A DNA stretch of 64,000 nt from Ypsolopha sequella (GCA_934047225.1 OW203988.1:4250229-4314228), one strand, 5' to 3'. Positions 1 to 10,300 are shown, counted from the first letter of the stretch. The notes: generated by a model not told the origin, from the letters alone. Numbers and translations: made by a program.

Positions 1-17
1 CTCTAAGCTAAGTCGCG

Positions 18-48
<31 letters not shown>

Positions 49-100
49 GAAAATGGCGAAACTATAAAGGTTCCTTGTTGTTGACTACGGAACCCTAAAA
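1..100 (+). repeat. 3' end of lepidopteran interspersed element with (CAGA)n tract
   Basis: A (CAGA)n microsatellite at about 19-48 is followed by the block ending 'TACGGAACCCTAAAA'. This is the 3' end of the short interspersed element seen most completely at 53929-54220. The 5' part lies outside the window. It is non-coding, and the class (SINE-like or other) cannot be settled from the sequence. Confidence 0.7.
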
Positions 101-435
101 AGAAGTCCCCGGTCCTTACGGATAATAAATAACAACAGCGTCATTCGAAAATGACTCTATTGATAAAGTTATTTCTCTTAGACGATATGTTTAAACATCA
201 TAAAAGAAATATATATTGTAAGTTAAACTATAAAGAACTACTTAATTTTAGGAAATTATTCTCGAGCATAAGAAACAACTTGCAAATATTATTCAAAGTC
301 AAGCTGTTCTTAAACTAAAATTAAGTAAGATTTGTTATTTCTTTAAAACCACTAATGTATTTGTATAGTTCTTGCACTAAAATACAAGAAAAATATTGCT
401 TAGAAAAATCATTTGTGGGAATTATTTTCCGGCCA
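101..435. other. AT-rich stretch, nothing recognised
   Basis: No repeat shared with the rest of the window, no ORF with recognisable motifs and no tRNA-like box was seen. Confidence 0.5.
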
Positions 436-815
436 TCGCGACCATGTGAAAAGTATTATTTTCTCCTATTTTGTGCTATCCGGAGACCCAGCGACGTCGT
501 AATGCAGGGAAAGAAAGAAAGAAAGAAAATAAATTTATTGGCGCGTTTACAAAAAAGAAACTTATAGCTAACACAGCAGAAAAAGGTTTACTTAAGTAGG
601 GAGTAATCTATAGATAAAAATAACAACACGACAAAAGGATATAGCTCAGCAAACAAACATAAACATGCTTTGGTTGGCGCTGGTTTTCAGCTACCTCCGC
701 GCGCGCACTGCCCCAGTGCGCGCTGATATGAATTTTATTTCAATATAGTGTCTGTCGATATTTGTACCGACACAGGTCGACTCAAGGTCGATGGCGACTA
801 CCAGCCCCTTAAGAG
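436..815 (+). mobile_element. TTAA-type MITE (family H) remnant split by a retroposon
   Basis: Positions 436-505 ('GTGAAAAGTATTATTTTCTC' and following) and 716-810 match the 3' half of the family-H element at 36535-37008 and 55374-55851. The intervening 200 bp is foreign. On the minus strand it ends in a run of TTTC units (about 519-535), resembling the retroposon tail at 57712-57905. The simplest reading is a retroposon inserted into an old MITE copy. Confidence 0.55.
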
Positions 816-1024
816 CATTCAAGCAAAGTTTCCGTTTTAACGCATGTATCCTGAATCTCGAAGCACAAAGTTTGAAGCTCAGACCGACAAAGCCGGTTGA
901 AGCCGAAGAGACGTGGTTTGTTTATGTAGTTGCTGTATGCAGTGAATACAAAACCATGGCGTAGCATATAAATCAAAGTTACTGTACGAAGAACGTTTTT
1001 GTTTTTGAGTTTCGAGTATGAATA

Positions 1025-1216
1025 TACAACGTGTAACAGAAAGGTGTTACCATATTTGAAGAGCTTATTCAGTCAATGGTATAGAACAACTTTTACTATG
1101 GAACAAGACCTATATCTTGAAAAAAAAACGACTGTTTCATAGAAAAATGCATTGTTCTACACCATGGTCTGAATAAGCTCTTCAAATATGGTTACACCTT
1201 TCTGTTACACGTTGTA
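1025..1216. mobile_element. Palindromic MITE, family A, copy 1
   Basis: The 192-bp element has inverted arms of about 75 bp starting 'TACAACGTGTAACAGAAAGG'. The arms continue through 'GAAGAGCTTATTCAGTCAAT' to 'AACTTTTACTATGG' and then mirror back. Four further copies lie at 5412, 13885, 33949 and 44778; they share the arms and differ in the centre. The element starts and ends at TA, which fits a Tc1/mariner-type target duplication, but no source transposase carrying these ends is visible. It is non-coding and fold-back. Confidence 0.85.
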
Positions 1217-1284
1217 GTCTACCTAACTATGAAAGAAAAGACGTAACTGGATAGTTTATTTTTATTTTTCTATATAGTCCCCTG

Positions 1285-2325
1285 CTAATAAAATGCACTT
1301 TTAAATTTTTCAAATATTGAATTTAAGCCATTAAAAAAAAACGGTTTGTCGTCAAAATATTCAGAAACCGCTGCCTTCATTTCGTCATCGGTCATAAACC
1401 TTCGTCCCCTGAGGTCTTTCTTGAGAAGTCTAAACAGAAAATAGTCACAGGGGGCTAGATCTGGACTATAAGGGGGGTGGTCAATGGTTTCAAAGCCATT
1501 GTCTTTAATTGCTAGCTTTGTTGTGCGTGCGGTATGCACTGGTGCGTTATCGTGCAAAATCAGAATTCCTTTGCTTAGTTTACCTCGCCGTTTTTCTTTT
1601 ATTGTCTCTCTTAGTTGATATAATAAGTTTGAGTAATAATCAGCATTCATTGTTGTTTTCTTTGGTAAATAATCTATGAGCAAAATCCCTTCTGTGTCCC
1701 AAAAGATTGTAGCCATAAGTTTACCGGCCGATGGACAGACCTTGAATTTCCGAGGCGGCTTCTCATCCTTAAATTTCCACTGTAACGACTCTTGCTTACT
1801 TTCCGGGTCCCATTGTCGAATCCAAGTCTCATCACATGTTACAATTCTAGAAATTATTTCTTCCTCTTTCCCTCGACTCATGTCCAAAAACTCTTCGCAA
1901 CATTTGACACGCCTCTCCATGTCAAATGCAGTCAACATTCTAGGGACCCAACGTGCACTAACCTTGGACATGTTCAAATGCTCATGAATTATTTCATTGA
2001 CTCGCTCTTTACTGACGCCCACATCTCTAGCTATCTCCCACTGCTTCACTCGTCGGTCCTCTAATATATTTTTTTTCACCCTGGCTACATTTTCATCGGT
2101 GACGGCCGAAACTGGTCTTCCGCTACGAGGATCATCTTCGAGGCTCTCACGACCTAATTTAAACTGCCTTGACCAAAACTTTATAACAAATTTGGAAGAA
2201 CACAAACTGCCAAACACACGTAACATACGCTGTCTGATCTCCGAAGGCGTATTCTCTTCTTTAGTCAAAAACTTAATCACCGCACGCTGCTCGATTTTAT
2301 CCATTTTCACTTTTTCTACCGACAT
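1285..2325 (-). CDS. mariner transposase, intact ORF
   Basis: Cut-and-paste transposase of the mariner family, which acts in the nucleus on its own terminal repeats at TA sites. The frame is open further upstream to 2433, but I choose the ATG at 2325 because it gives 346 aa, the usual mariner length, and starts 'MSVEKVKMDKIEQ'; the extra 36 residues look like translated leader. Seen in order: helix-turn-helix DNA-binding half (about 1-110), linker motif WVPRML (normally WVPHEL), then the catalytic triad D165 (TCDETW), D259 (HDNAPVH) and D294 (CDYFLF). There are 34 residues between the last two, i.e. D,D34D, with YSPDLAP just before the third. No stop or frameshift interrupts it. Terminal repeats are not resolved: the 3' side runs into MITE A1, and no matching 5' end was found near 2440-2600. 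The protein could be functional while the element is not mobile. Confidence 0.93.
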   Translation of the reverse strand: MSVEKVKMDKIEQRAVIKFLTKEENTPSEIRQRMLRVFGSLCSSKFVIKFWSRQFKLGRESLEDDPRSGRPVSAVTDENVARVKKNILEDRRVKQWEIARDVGVSKERVNEIIHEHLNMSKVSARWVPRMLTAFDMERRVKCCEEFLDMSRGKEEEIISRIVTCDETWIRQWDPESKQESLQWKFKDEKPPRKFKVCPSAGKLMATIFWDTEGILLIDYLPKKTTMNADYYSNLLYQLRETIKEKRRGKLSKGILILHDNAPVHTARTTKLAIKDNGFETIDHPPYSPDLAPCDYFLFRLLKKDLRGRRFMTDDEMKAAVSEYFDDKPFFFNGLNSIFEKFKSAFY

Positions 2326-2440
2326 GTTCGAAACAATTGTAGGAGACAAATAAACGTGATGCAATAAACAAATGAATGTAATACATTTTGAAAATAGAAT
2401 AACAAACGAATATAAATCCATACCAGTCAGCATTATTTTT

Positions 2441-2732
2441 GTATATATTTCTGACCAAGGAGATTACATGTCAGCCGCCCTACGTATAGTAATTATATCT
2501 GAAATTACAGTGTAATATATAAGTATACTGTACCTTAACAGTACCGCAAGCTTTGAGTCCATCAACATAAGCGTGTTTACATATATATTCATTGATTTCA
2601 ACTATTCCGATAATCCGGATAACGGAGATAATTGGGTAGTTTTGGTACATATTCGAAAAATATATCCGTTTGTAATGAAAATTATTTTAATTTTGTAACT
2701 TTCATTACTTATATAAATAAGCCTGTTAATAA
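2441..2732. other. AT-rich spacer between mariner and MULE relic
   Basis: No feature could be assigned. A short 'TAATCCGGATAACGG' near 2613 loosely resembles 'TTATCCGGATATTAAG' near 4312 and might be an old terminal repeat, but this is weak. Confidence 0.35.
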
Positions 2733-3287
2733 GCGCAACTGTCGGGTTGCTTCTATCATTACAGTAAAGCGGTGTGGAAAAATGCGAGGAAAATTCAATT
2801 GCATCTAACGGCCGCAAATAGAAGACTAACAAGATTAGCGGCAAATTTGCCATTACTACCACCAAACAAGATCAAAGAAGCTTGGAAAGCTATATTACAC
2901 ATGAGCGAGAAAAATCTGTTCGCACAAAAATTTTAACTGAATATTGAAAGGCAGTGGCTAAATAAATACTCTTTGAACGATATCAGTGTGGCTAATAAAC
3001 GCCATAGGACAAACAATCCTGTTGAAGGATGGAACCGGACACTGAATGCGAGGATTCACCGAAATCCCACGTTGTTAGATTTCATAAATAAAATAAGGAT
3101 GGAGTCTGGTCACGTCGATCAAATAATAAGATTTTTTTTTCAAAACCCTTGCAAGAAAAGCAAACGTCGAAGTATGGACATTGGTTTCGACCAGCAATAC
3201 GTTAAATACGTGAAAAAATTGAAGACAAGCCGCATTAGTCCCATAGACTTTCGAAGAAAATTAGTGTTATTAAGTTTAATTAAGTAA
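2733..3287 (+). pseudogene. MULE-type transposase relic (C-terminal half)
   Basis: Translating from 2733 gives 'GCFYHYSKAVWKNARK', a hallmark of insect MULE-like transposases (consensus GChFHfsqavw). It continues with 'ANLPLLPPNKIKEAWKAIL', then a stop near 2935. The same reading resumes as 'RQWLNKYSL', 'RTNNPVEGWNRTLN' and 'LLDFINKI', the conserved C-terminal block of the family. An intact 104-codon stretch (2973-3287) covers only the end. The N-terminal and first catalytic regions are missing, so this is a 5'-truncated, interrupted relic. Family assignment rests on motif recognition, not a search. Confidence 0.65.
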
Positions 3288-3944
3288 AAAAACAGAACTT
3301 AGGAGACTTATTTATAATAATAATTATTTGGTTTTTAATTTGTTTTTTTTATAATATTCAGTAAATAGGTATAAAGACAATACAAGGTATGAGGAGCATG
3401 AAGTTGTTGAATTAAATAAATAGTATTTGTTAGCAAATTTGCTGTATTTTTATTAGTTTTTTCTCTCTGTGTGTACGGGGTAGCAAGGGGTTATATGAGT
3501 TGGACTTACAATAAGGGCAGCTTAGGTTTATTAAAAGTTGGTATTCTTCGTATTCGGTTATAGACGTAGGCTCTGCAATCAAAAGTTGGTATTATCAGTA
3601 TTTGGTATTATACGTAATTTCTAGAGTGGATAGTATTTTCCGTAAATCAGTGGTGGTGTTTCACGAAGTTGGTATCATATAGGTATTTGGGATTTCACGT
3701 AGAGTTGTTATTCTCCGTATGTGGTATTAATCTTCGAAATTTTACAGACCCATATACTGTACGAGGAGAGTGACTCATGTGACTGAGGTCTGAAAGGATT
3801 ATTTATTGATAAACGAAATTCAAGGCACATTTGGTCTAATCCAAGCAACAACTGACAAACATTTATACTTTTTTACGGTTTCATCGTTTTTTTAGGCATA
3901 CTGGTTCAACAAGTGGTATGTTAGATACTATAAAATAAATTCCA
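3288..3944. other. Repetitive low-complexity stretch, no gene
   Basis: Positions 3530-3735 contain several degenerate repeats of the type 'GTTGGTATTATCAGTATTTGG' (about 3536, 3583, 3667, 3706), suggesting an old, diverged tandem array. Nothing else was recognised. Confidence 0.4.
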
Positions 3945-4030
3945 AAAAACTCCTCGGTGCATGCCCGACTGGGGACCGGACTTAGATCTCAAGATTAAGA
4001 GGCCGGCATTCCACCCCTGAGCTACCGTAA
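3945..4030 (-). repeat. Degenerate tRNA-derived (SINE head) sequence
   Basis: On the minus strand the block reads GGTAGCTCAGGGGTGGAATG, which fits an internal promoter A box. About 40 nt later 'AGTCCGGTCCCCAGTCGGGC' sits where a B box and T arm would be, but has decayed. Probably the tRNA-like head of an old SINE rather than a working tRNA gene. Confidence 0.4.
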
Positions 4031-5039
4031 TTTAATTTGTATGTAAAAATCAAAGTCTACGTACTAAAGATTATTATGTGATCTTTGAAAAATATTCTTT
4101 CTCTTCTCCGTTCACATACAATTAATATTACTTCCTTGAGAAATAAACTTCATATCATATCACAATGCAACATTGTTATGAACAAATAACATAGATATCA
4201 TAATACTCAAAGAATTATGTCCTGCTAAATTATGTTCCTGATGGAAATTGTAATAAAAAAAAGTTGATGAAACACTTAAAAAATAATATCATCCGTTTAT
4301 CTGTGACACCATTATCCGGATATTAAGTGTCGTATTAATATGTAGTTAATAGTGTAGATACGGATATCCGGATTGTAAAGCCCTACCTATCCTTTCAAAC
4401 TTTAACCGTAAACTACAAACAAACTTAGCAGAGCTTAAATCTTGCAATAGACATGGTCGGGTCGAAGCTCTAATGATTCTGCGGCCGCAAACTTAACGCA
4501 TGTCTTCTATTATACAAGTTTCAAGTTGCAGAGTAGTGTATGGCCCCACATTACATCGCTCTTGTAAAGGGACTTTTGCACCACTTTTAGTGTAAGTCAT
4601 CAACACGTTTTTTTTGAGACTTAAAGCATTAATCATAAGACAGTCCTATATCGGTCTTGTATATGATTTCACCCGATTTGGGCACAAATTTCAAGGCTGA
4701 ATTTGTCTTGTAAAAACGTAATAGGATGCTAAATTAGTTTTATTTTTATCTCTACAACGCACTGATTCGGGCTACAAATCTTCTACAGTGCCATACTAAA
4801 ATGTTTATCGAATCACAAGCCAATTATATTGTTATTTCAAGTAATTACGTCTGTTTCGTGAAAAAATGTAAATAATGGTTATTAATGAGTGTCTTTTGCG
4901 AGCAAGACAATATTAATAAGGATTGCGTGTGATATACAGCCAAATATTTTTGAGAAGGTAAGTATATCGTTAATATAATAGGTAAGTAAATAAATATTGA
5001 ATGTCGACTTTTTTTCTTTTAAATGATTATAATTACATA
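4031..5039. other. AT-rich stretch, nothing recognised
   Basis: No coding motif, no copy of the window's repeat families and no tandem structure was seen. Confidence 0.45.
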
Positions 5040-5150
5040 AAAAACGGTTAAATAAAATTTTTTGTGAGATATATTTTGGGCCATTGCGACTGATGCCGGG
5101 CTCGAATGGCCCGAAATATATCTCACAAAAAAAAAAATGTAACTGTTTTA
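5040..5150. mobile_element. Short fold-back element with CTGATGC...GAAATATATC centre
   Basis: Arms 'TTTTGTGAGATATATTT' and their reverse complement flank a central hairpin CGGGC/GCCCG preceded by CTGATGC and followed by AAATATATC. The central layout is nearly the same as in the arms of the 25036-25699 structure, so the two may share an origin, plausibly in Penelope-like elements. Non-coding. Confidence 0.6.
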
Positions 5151-5411
5151 TATTTAATATTAATTTATTATATTATAAATTATTATATTTATTATATTTA
5201 TATTGTTATATATTTAAATATTTAACATAACTTTGAAGTAAATTTTTAATGCCCCTTTAAATTTTGATATTTATTTAAAATTTACTTTATTTATTTTTAG
5301 GGAGTGACTTAAGTAATTCTTCTATAAGATCCGAACAAGACCGAAGAACCGTGAACATGGTTTAAAGGAATCTTTGGAATTGATCTCAGACTTTTGTACT
5401 GATTTGTGTTA
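5151..5411. other. AT-rich spacer, nothing recognised
   Basis: Low-complexity TTA/TATT-rich sequence with no assignable feature. Confidence 0.45.
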
Positions 5412-5625
5412 TACAACGTGTAACAGAAAGGTATAACCATCTTTGAAGATCTTATTCAATCAATGTTATAGCACAACTTTTACTATGGAGCCAACTGCAA
5501 AAATCTGCCCTTTTATACAATTCGGCCGAGCGGCATTGGATTTTTCGAGATGGTTTGTTCCATAGTAAAAGTTGTTCTATACCATTGACTGAATAAGCTC
5601 TTCAAATATGGTTACACCTTTTGTA
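5412..5625. mobile_element. Palindromic MITE, family A, copy 2
   Basis: Left end 'TACAACGTGTAACAGAAAGG' is intact. The right end lost about 12 bp near its terminus ('CACCTTTTGTA' instead of the full repeat). The centre contains 'CCAACTGCAAAAATCTGCCC' and 'ATTCGGCCGAGCGGCATTG', shared in part with copies 3 and 5. Confidence 0.8.
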
Positions 5626-6360
5626 TAATTACTGTAATTTAACAAGACTTCCATCCGGCTGCGGTGGATTTTAGGTTTTCTGCATTACTTTAAATGGTTT
5701 AAACGATGTAATAAAATAATAATATTAAAATGTTCTATCAAGAAGTTACAAACACCCCAACAACAACTACAATTTATTTATTTAAAGATTTACACAGGTA
5801 TCTAGATATAAATTAATAACTATGTATGTTTCTCCATAACATACCTAAGATTTTTATAAGTGTAACAAGAACGCAATTTCAAACTTATTAATTTCATTAT
5901 CTAGATTTCTGTTTAAGTCGAACTAAAAACCGTGAAGTTTGAGTAATATTTTAACAATAAACCCCTAAAATTCGTAAATTTAACATTTTTTTTACCGAAT
6001 GTGATTTTATTGTTTAAGATAAAATAAAAAAATTAATACTTGTCAAACATCGAAAATGTTATCCAGATTAATAATAGCCAAAAGTAATGTTTGAAAACGT
6101 CCACAGTCTTGACAAAATGTGGTTTCTCCTGAAACAAGTTTTCAATTTTGCGCCGGTGACGAAATCGGCACGATTGTATTGTCCTCGCAAGTTTCATGGA
6201 GCGTGCACCTTATAGCGAAATGAAACAGCATGACATTTGGCCACACCCACAACTGAGTTGGTTGCGTTATGACGACCATCCTTAAGCACTCGAACCACTA
6301 GCGAGACTAATCATACAACTTGAAACAAAAATAAAAAGTAAAATAAATTAAACAATTACT
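5626..6360. other. Non-coding stretch, nothing recognised
   Basis: No recognised protein motif, tandem repeat or element end was found. Confidence 0.4.
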
Positions 6361-6584
6361 TATAGAATTAAATGAGACTTGAGGATAATTCATGATTTAC
6401 ATAAAAACAGCTCACCTCAATACGTGCTATGATCGGGAAAGCCGACTAGTTTCAGCAGATTTAGACTGCCTTCATCTGGGAGAGTGAAGACGTTTACGCG
6501 ACGACGTTACGCCTCACACTGCGGGCTGCGGCCGGCTTTACCGATCATAACACGTATTGAGGTGAGCCGTTTTTATGTAAATTA
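6361..6584. mobile_element. Fold-back element, family B, copy 1
   Basis: Inverted arms 'CTCACCTCAATACGTG..ATGATCGG' (about 6411-6437) and their mirror at about 6541-6568 surround a shared core containing 'CAGATTTAGACTGCCTTCAT' and 'GCGACGACGTTACGCCTCAC'. Homology with copy 3 begins at 'TATAGAATTAAATGAGACTT', upstream of the arms. This copy keeps both arms; copies 2 and 3 keep mainly the left arm. No target duplication could be defined. Confidence 0.7.
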
Positions 6585-7136
6585 AACAATACCAACTTGT
6601 CGGCCACATTTTACAAACAGTCAATACAAAGTTGATTTTTTACTTTTAAAACGTTTAATATGTTCACGATCGATTGAGCCTGGAGTACTCTTGGGGGAAT
6701 ACCACAAAATCAATTTACTTTTTCTAAGAGCAATTTCGGTGTACTTCAATTACAAATTAAAAATAAACCCAAGAGAATTTCCACAAATTCCTAACACTTA
6801 GCTTGAATGCTTCTTTATTTTTCTAGAAAGTAAAGATTTAATAAAAAAAACCTTTTTCAGTTTGAGGATTATCTCGGTTAAGTTGGTTGAGCAGAATTTT
6901 TCTTTTACGCGATTTTCTCTTAAATGTGGATTTAAGGATACATCCGTCTAAAAATTGAAACTCTTATAAGCTAACACATCTGTTCGTGTGTGTCATAACT
7001 TCATAAGTCATAACTGATGCTTGAGCCGATATAAATGAACTAGCCTTCCACCCACGGCTCCGCTCGCGTTTATTCAACATTTGCCCTGTTTTCGGCTTGG
7101 ATGTTATTTTATCAACACCCCTTATAGCATATAATA
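6585..7136. other. Non-coding flank of the Tc1-like element
   Basis: No recognised feature up to the TA that precedes the Tc1-type terminal repeat. Confidence 0.45.
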
Positions 7137-8641
7137 CACTTCTGGACACATCTATTGGCCCACCTTGCATTTTCAGTTTCATTTGGTCCTAGCTAAAAAT
7201 TTATATTAGGTCGAGCAAAAAGTTTTTATGCAGTTTTGAACCTGGCACATTCATAATTTTATTCAATAGTCTTTTTTGAATTTCGAACACAGGGTTTAAA
7301 GAAACAAAAGACAATTTGGAGCCTGTTCGTTGATATCAAACAATCGAATACTAAGAAAACTTGATTTTAACTTGATTTTATTGGTTTACTTGGATTTAAT
7401 TCTTGAAAGTGTGATTTTTCTCTTTAGTTTTGCAACAAACATTACTTATTCTTAAGATTAAGGTGAGGTTCTATCAATAATCTATGGATACTTCGCCTGA
7501 AGTCGCCGCCCAAGCTGTGGTACTTATCCAGGCCGGACACAGCGAAAGAAATGTAAGTGCTCAACTTAATTTAGGTCGATCTGCGGTCCAAAATGTTTAT
7601 CGGAGGTACCTAGAGACTGGCGGCTTTGTTCGTCGCCAAGGAAGGCCACGATTTCGGGCCACAACTGAAAGGCAGGATCGATTCATCGTGACGACCTGCT
7701 TGAGAAATCGTCACCTTACCTCCATTGAGATACAAAACCAACTTCGCGACTTCCACGAAGTATCTGTGAGCGCTCGAACTGTTCCGAGAAGGTTAAAAGA
7801 ACGCGATATGGTACCACACAAGCCAGCTAATGGCCCCAAACTAACGCGAGCCCACCGAACAGCGCGCCTTCAATTCGCGCGCACTCATTTAAATTGGACT
7901 CAGCAGCATTGGAGCCGTGTACTCTTTTCTGATGAGTCTAAAATTGCGTTACATGGCAATGATGGAAGGAAGAAGGTCTACCGACGTAAGGGAGAGCGTT
8001 TTGCAAAATGCTGCTTTCTAGAGAGGGTTGCTTATGGTGGTGGCTCATGGACTGTTTGGGGCGGTATATCCGCGAGCGGCAAAACTCAACTTGAGGTTGT
8101 TACGGGACCACGGCTGCCAACATTAAATGCTGAAAGGTACATTCGTGAGTGCTTAGAACCTCACGTGATGCCATACGCGGACCATGTGGGCCCAAATTTC
8201 CTTTTTATGCATGATAATGCAAGAGCCCATACGGCCGGCATCGTCAGGGAATATCTTCGTGATGTGAACATCACAGTTATGGACTGGCCAGCCAGAAGCC
8301 CAGACATGAACCCGATTGAGCACATGTGGGACGAGCTAAAAAGACGTGTTAGGGCTCGTCAGCCAGTTGCCCAGACGTTGCAGGAGTTGAAAACTGCCAT
8401 AGAAGAGGAATGGGAGATGATCCCTCAAAATTTCATAGAGCGGTTGATAAACTCTATGCCTAATCGTATTAGAGCTGTCGTAGATGCCCATGGAGGCAAC
8501 ATGCGTTATTAAATTATAGTTGCCTGTGTACACTAAAATATACGGCGATTAATGATTAAGATATTTCCTTTTGGTGCATTGCTTTTTAGGACTGAAAGAA
8601 TGATTTAAGAAGGGTAGCCATTAATTTTATTAATGTAAGTT
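7137..8641 (+). mobile_element. Tc1-like DNA transposon (copy A)
   Basis: The left terminus begins right after TA (7135-7136) with the 30-bp repeat CACTTCTGGACACATCTATT plus ten bases. A perfect inverted copy of these 30 bp lies at 11209-11238. A 347-bp leader precedes the transposase. About 130 bp after the stop, similarity to copy B (10815-11238, opposite strand) ends near 8641, so copy A appears to lack its own 3' terminal repeat. The transposon ORF is intact but the element is broken at its 3' side unless it uses copy B's end. Confidence 0.8.
7484..8512 (+). CDS. Tc1-like transposase, intact ORF
   Basis: Transposase of the Tc1 group (DDE/RNase H-fold), cutting at terminal repeats and integrating at TA. 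It is 342 aa, the standard length, with the start 347 bp inside the terminal repeat. Seen in order: paired-like helix-turn-helix region (about 1-50), a GRPR motif at 53-56 (the AT-hook-like linker), a second helix-turn-helix (about 70-110), then catalytic D150 (FSDES), D244 (MHDNARAHT) and E279 (NPIEHMWDEL). There are 34 residues between the last two, giving DD34E, as expected for Tc1. No stop or frameshift occurs across 1,029 bp, in contrast to the decayed sequence around it, so insertion was probably recent. The ORF alone does not prove activity. Confidence 0.95.
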   Translation: MDTSPEVAAQAVVLIQAGHSERNVSAQLNLGRSAVQNVYRRYLETGGFVRRQGRPRFRATTERQDRFIVTTCLRNRHLTSIEIQNQLRDFHEVSVSARTVPRRLKERDMVPHKPANGPKLTRAHRTARLQFARTHLNWTQQHWSRVLFSDESKIALHGNDGRKKVYRRKGERFAKCCFLERVAYGGGSWTVWGGISASGKTQLEVVTGPRLPTLNAERYIRECLEPHVMPYADHVGPNFLFMHDNARAHTAGIVREYLRDVNITVMDWPARSPDMNPIEHMWDELKRRVRARQPVAQTLQELKTAIEEEWEMIPQNFIERLINSMPNRIRAVVDAHGGNMRY

Positions 8642-9089
8642 TTTTATATGGGTGGTAGGGGGGGGAGAGATTCCTGACATTAACATTGTAGCTAAAAGGT
8701 CAAGTTGGGTATCATTTTCGAGTAAATCAAATACGTACAATTCATTTCTGCTATTCAGTTTGCAATATTTTCCACAGAAAAGCTAAAAAAAAGAAAATAT
8801 GTAATCGTCATTTTCCTTTTTTTTGTACAAAGTCGTCCATATCATTTTTAATTTAACAGATGATAAAATAAAAATTATTAATTTTAAAAGCCTATTTAAT
8901 CTCCCTTTTAAAAAGTACCCACATGATGTATTAGTCTGAGTATAATAGATGAAAAAAAAAAAACTCCACAATATCGAGAACACTATAAATTACAAAGACC
9001 CGATTTTGACCACAAACTCTTATGACAGAAAAAGATGGTGCAGTTTAAGTTAGAGTAAGCATGTCTAAATAATGCCTGTTACTGGTATT
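8642..9089. other. Unassigned sequence between Tc1 copy A and LINE relic
   Basis: Includes a G-rich run near 8657-8666. No coding motif was recognised. It may hold the 3' UTR of the minus-strand LINE downstream of 9090. Confidence 0.4.
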
Positions 9090-10300
9090 CAGGACCCAGG
9101 TAGTGATAAATCAAACTAAAATGCCTTATTTGAAAAATGCGAGAGTAACTTTAGTTTCAAAGGGGAGAAATTTCTGGAGACGCTTAAGGGAATGAAATGT
9201 GGCAAAGACTTTCCTGCTGACCTCATTAATATGCGCAGCCCACGTCAGATTACAATCAATTTTTTGCAGATTTAGTGTAGGCAATAGGGATATCGTTATA
9301 AACTACTTGTGGAATTACCGTTTGATTGAGAAGGTTAGTCATATATCTGCTACCGAAAATAATGGCTTGAGATTTTTTGGGATTAACCAAAAGTCCGAAA
9401 GCCTCCGCCCACCTGTGAATGTTTGAAAGATCACTGTTCATTTCTGAGACAGCAATATCTGCCTCAATTACGACAAAGTGGCGGTAGAGTTGTAAATCGT
9501 CTGCGTAAAGATAGTAGTTTGAAGAAAGAACATTGGAAACAGAATTTATAAAAATTGAAAAAAGGAGAGGAGAGAGGACACCACCTTGAGGTACACCAGC
9601 AGTCAATTGGCACCACTCCGAGGAAACTTCATCCGAGCGTATGCACTGCAGGCGACCCCTTAAATAAGTATCAAACCATTCTGTGACAAGAGGAGATACG
9701 TTAAGAGAGCTAAGAATGCTAAGGAGTACATCGAAGTCTACACAGTTAAATGCATTACTGAAATCCAATAGTGTGAGTATAGTCAGTTTCTTATTGTCAA
9801 TAGCTAATCTTATATCATTGGAGACTTTCAGGAGTGCCGTGACCTATTTTTAGATAAGAAATACGAAATTTGGTTGTGGACTAAAGACTCAAGAACTTTA
9901 GAAAGGATAGGAAGAATGGAAATTGGACGATACTCAGAAAACGATGAAGGGTTTGTAGTCTTTGGAAGAGGGATGACATGTGCATTTTTCCAGGCTGTGG
10001 GGAATGAGCTGGTGACAAGGAGCAGTTGATAACGTCAGCTAGGACAGGTAAAAGTTCATCTAATATAAGATGCAGCGTTTGAGAGCAAATTTCGTCATCA
10101 CCCACAGCCTTTGAAGTAATAGAAAGAATTGCTCTCTTAACGTCACACTCAGAAACAGTCTTGAAGGTAAAATGATCGCAGTCAGGTTTGGGCTTATTAC
10201 GAAGGTTTAGGAGAGTTTTGTTTTTTAATTTGTCTTCTAAGGAGACAGGCAGTTTAGAAAAATGCTGATTAAGTGCATAGAATGAAACGCTGAAACGGTG
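9090..10300 (-). pseudogene. LINE reverse transcriptase relic (jockey/CR1-like), three frameshifts
   Basis: Reading the minus strand from about 10300 gives 'YALNQHFSKLPVSLEDKL' and 'SKAVGDDEICSQTLHLIL', the pre-RT region. After a frameshift near 10005 comes 'AWKNAHVIPLPKTTNPSS' and 'YRPISILPILSKVLE'. After another near 9845 come the RT core motifs LLDFSNAFN, GVPQGGVLSPLLFSIF and the catalytic YADD (in SNYYLYADDLQLYRH). After a third near 9252 comes 'NLTWAAHINEVSRKVFATF', the thumb region. Only three indels across about 400 codons suggest fairly recent inactivation. The endonuclease and 5' end are missing. It lies between the two inverted Tc1 copies. The clade name is an inference from motif style. 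Confidence 0.85.

Noticed and set aside
1676..2353. Three plus-strand open frames of 90-118 codons
   Set aside because: They are antisense to the mariner transposase gene.
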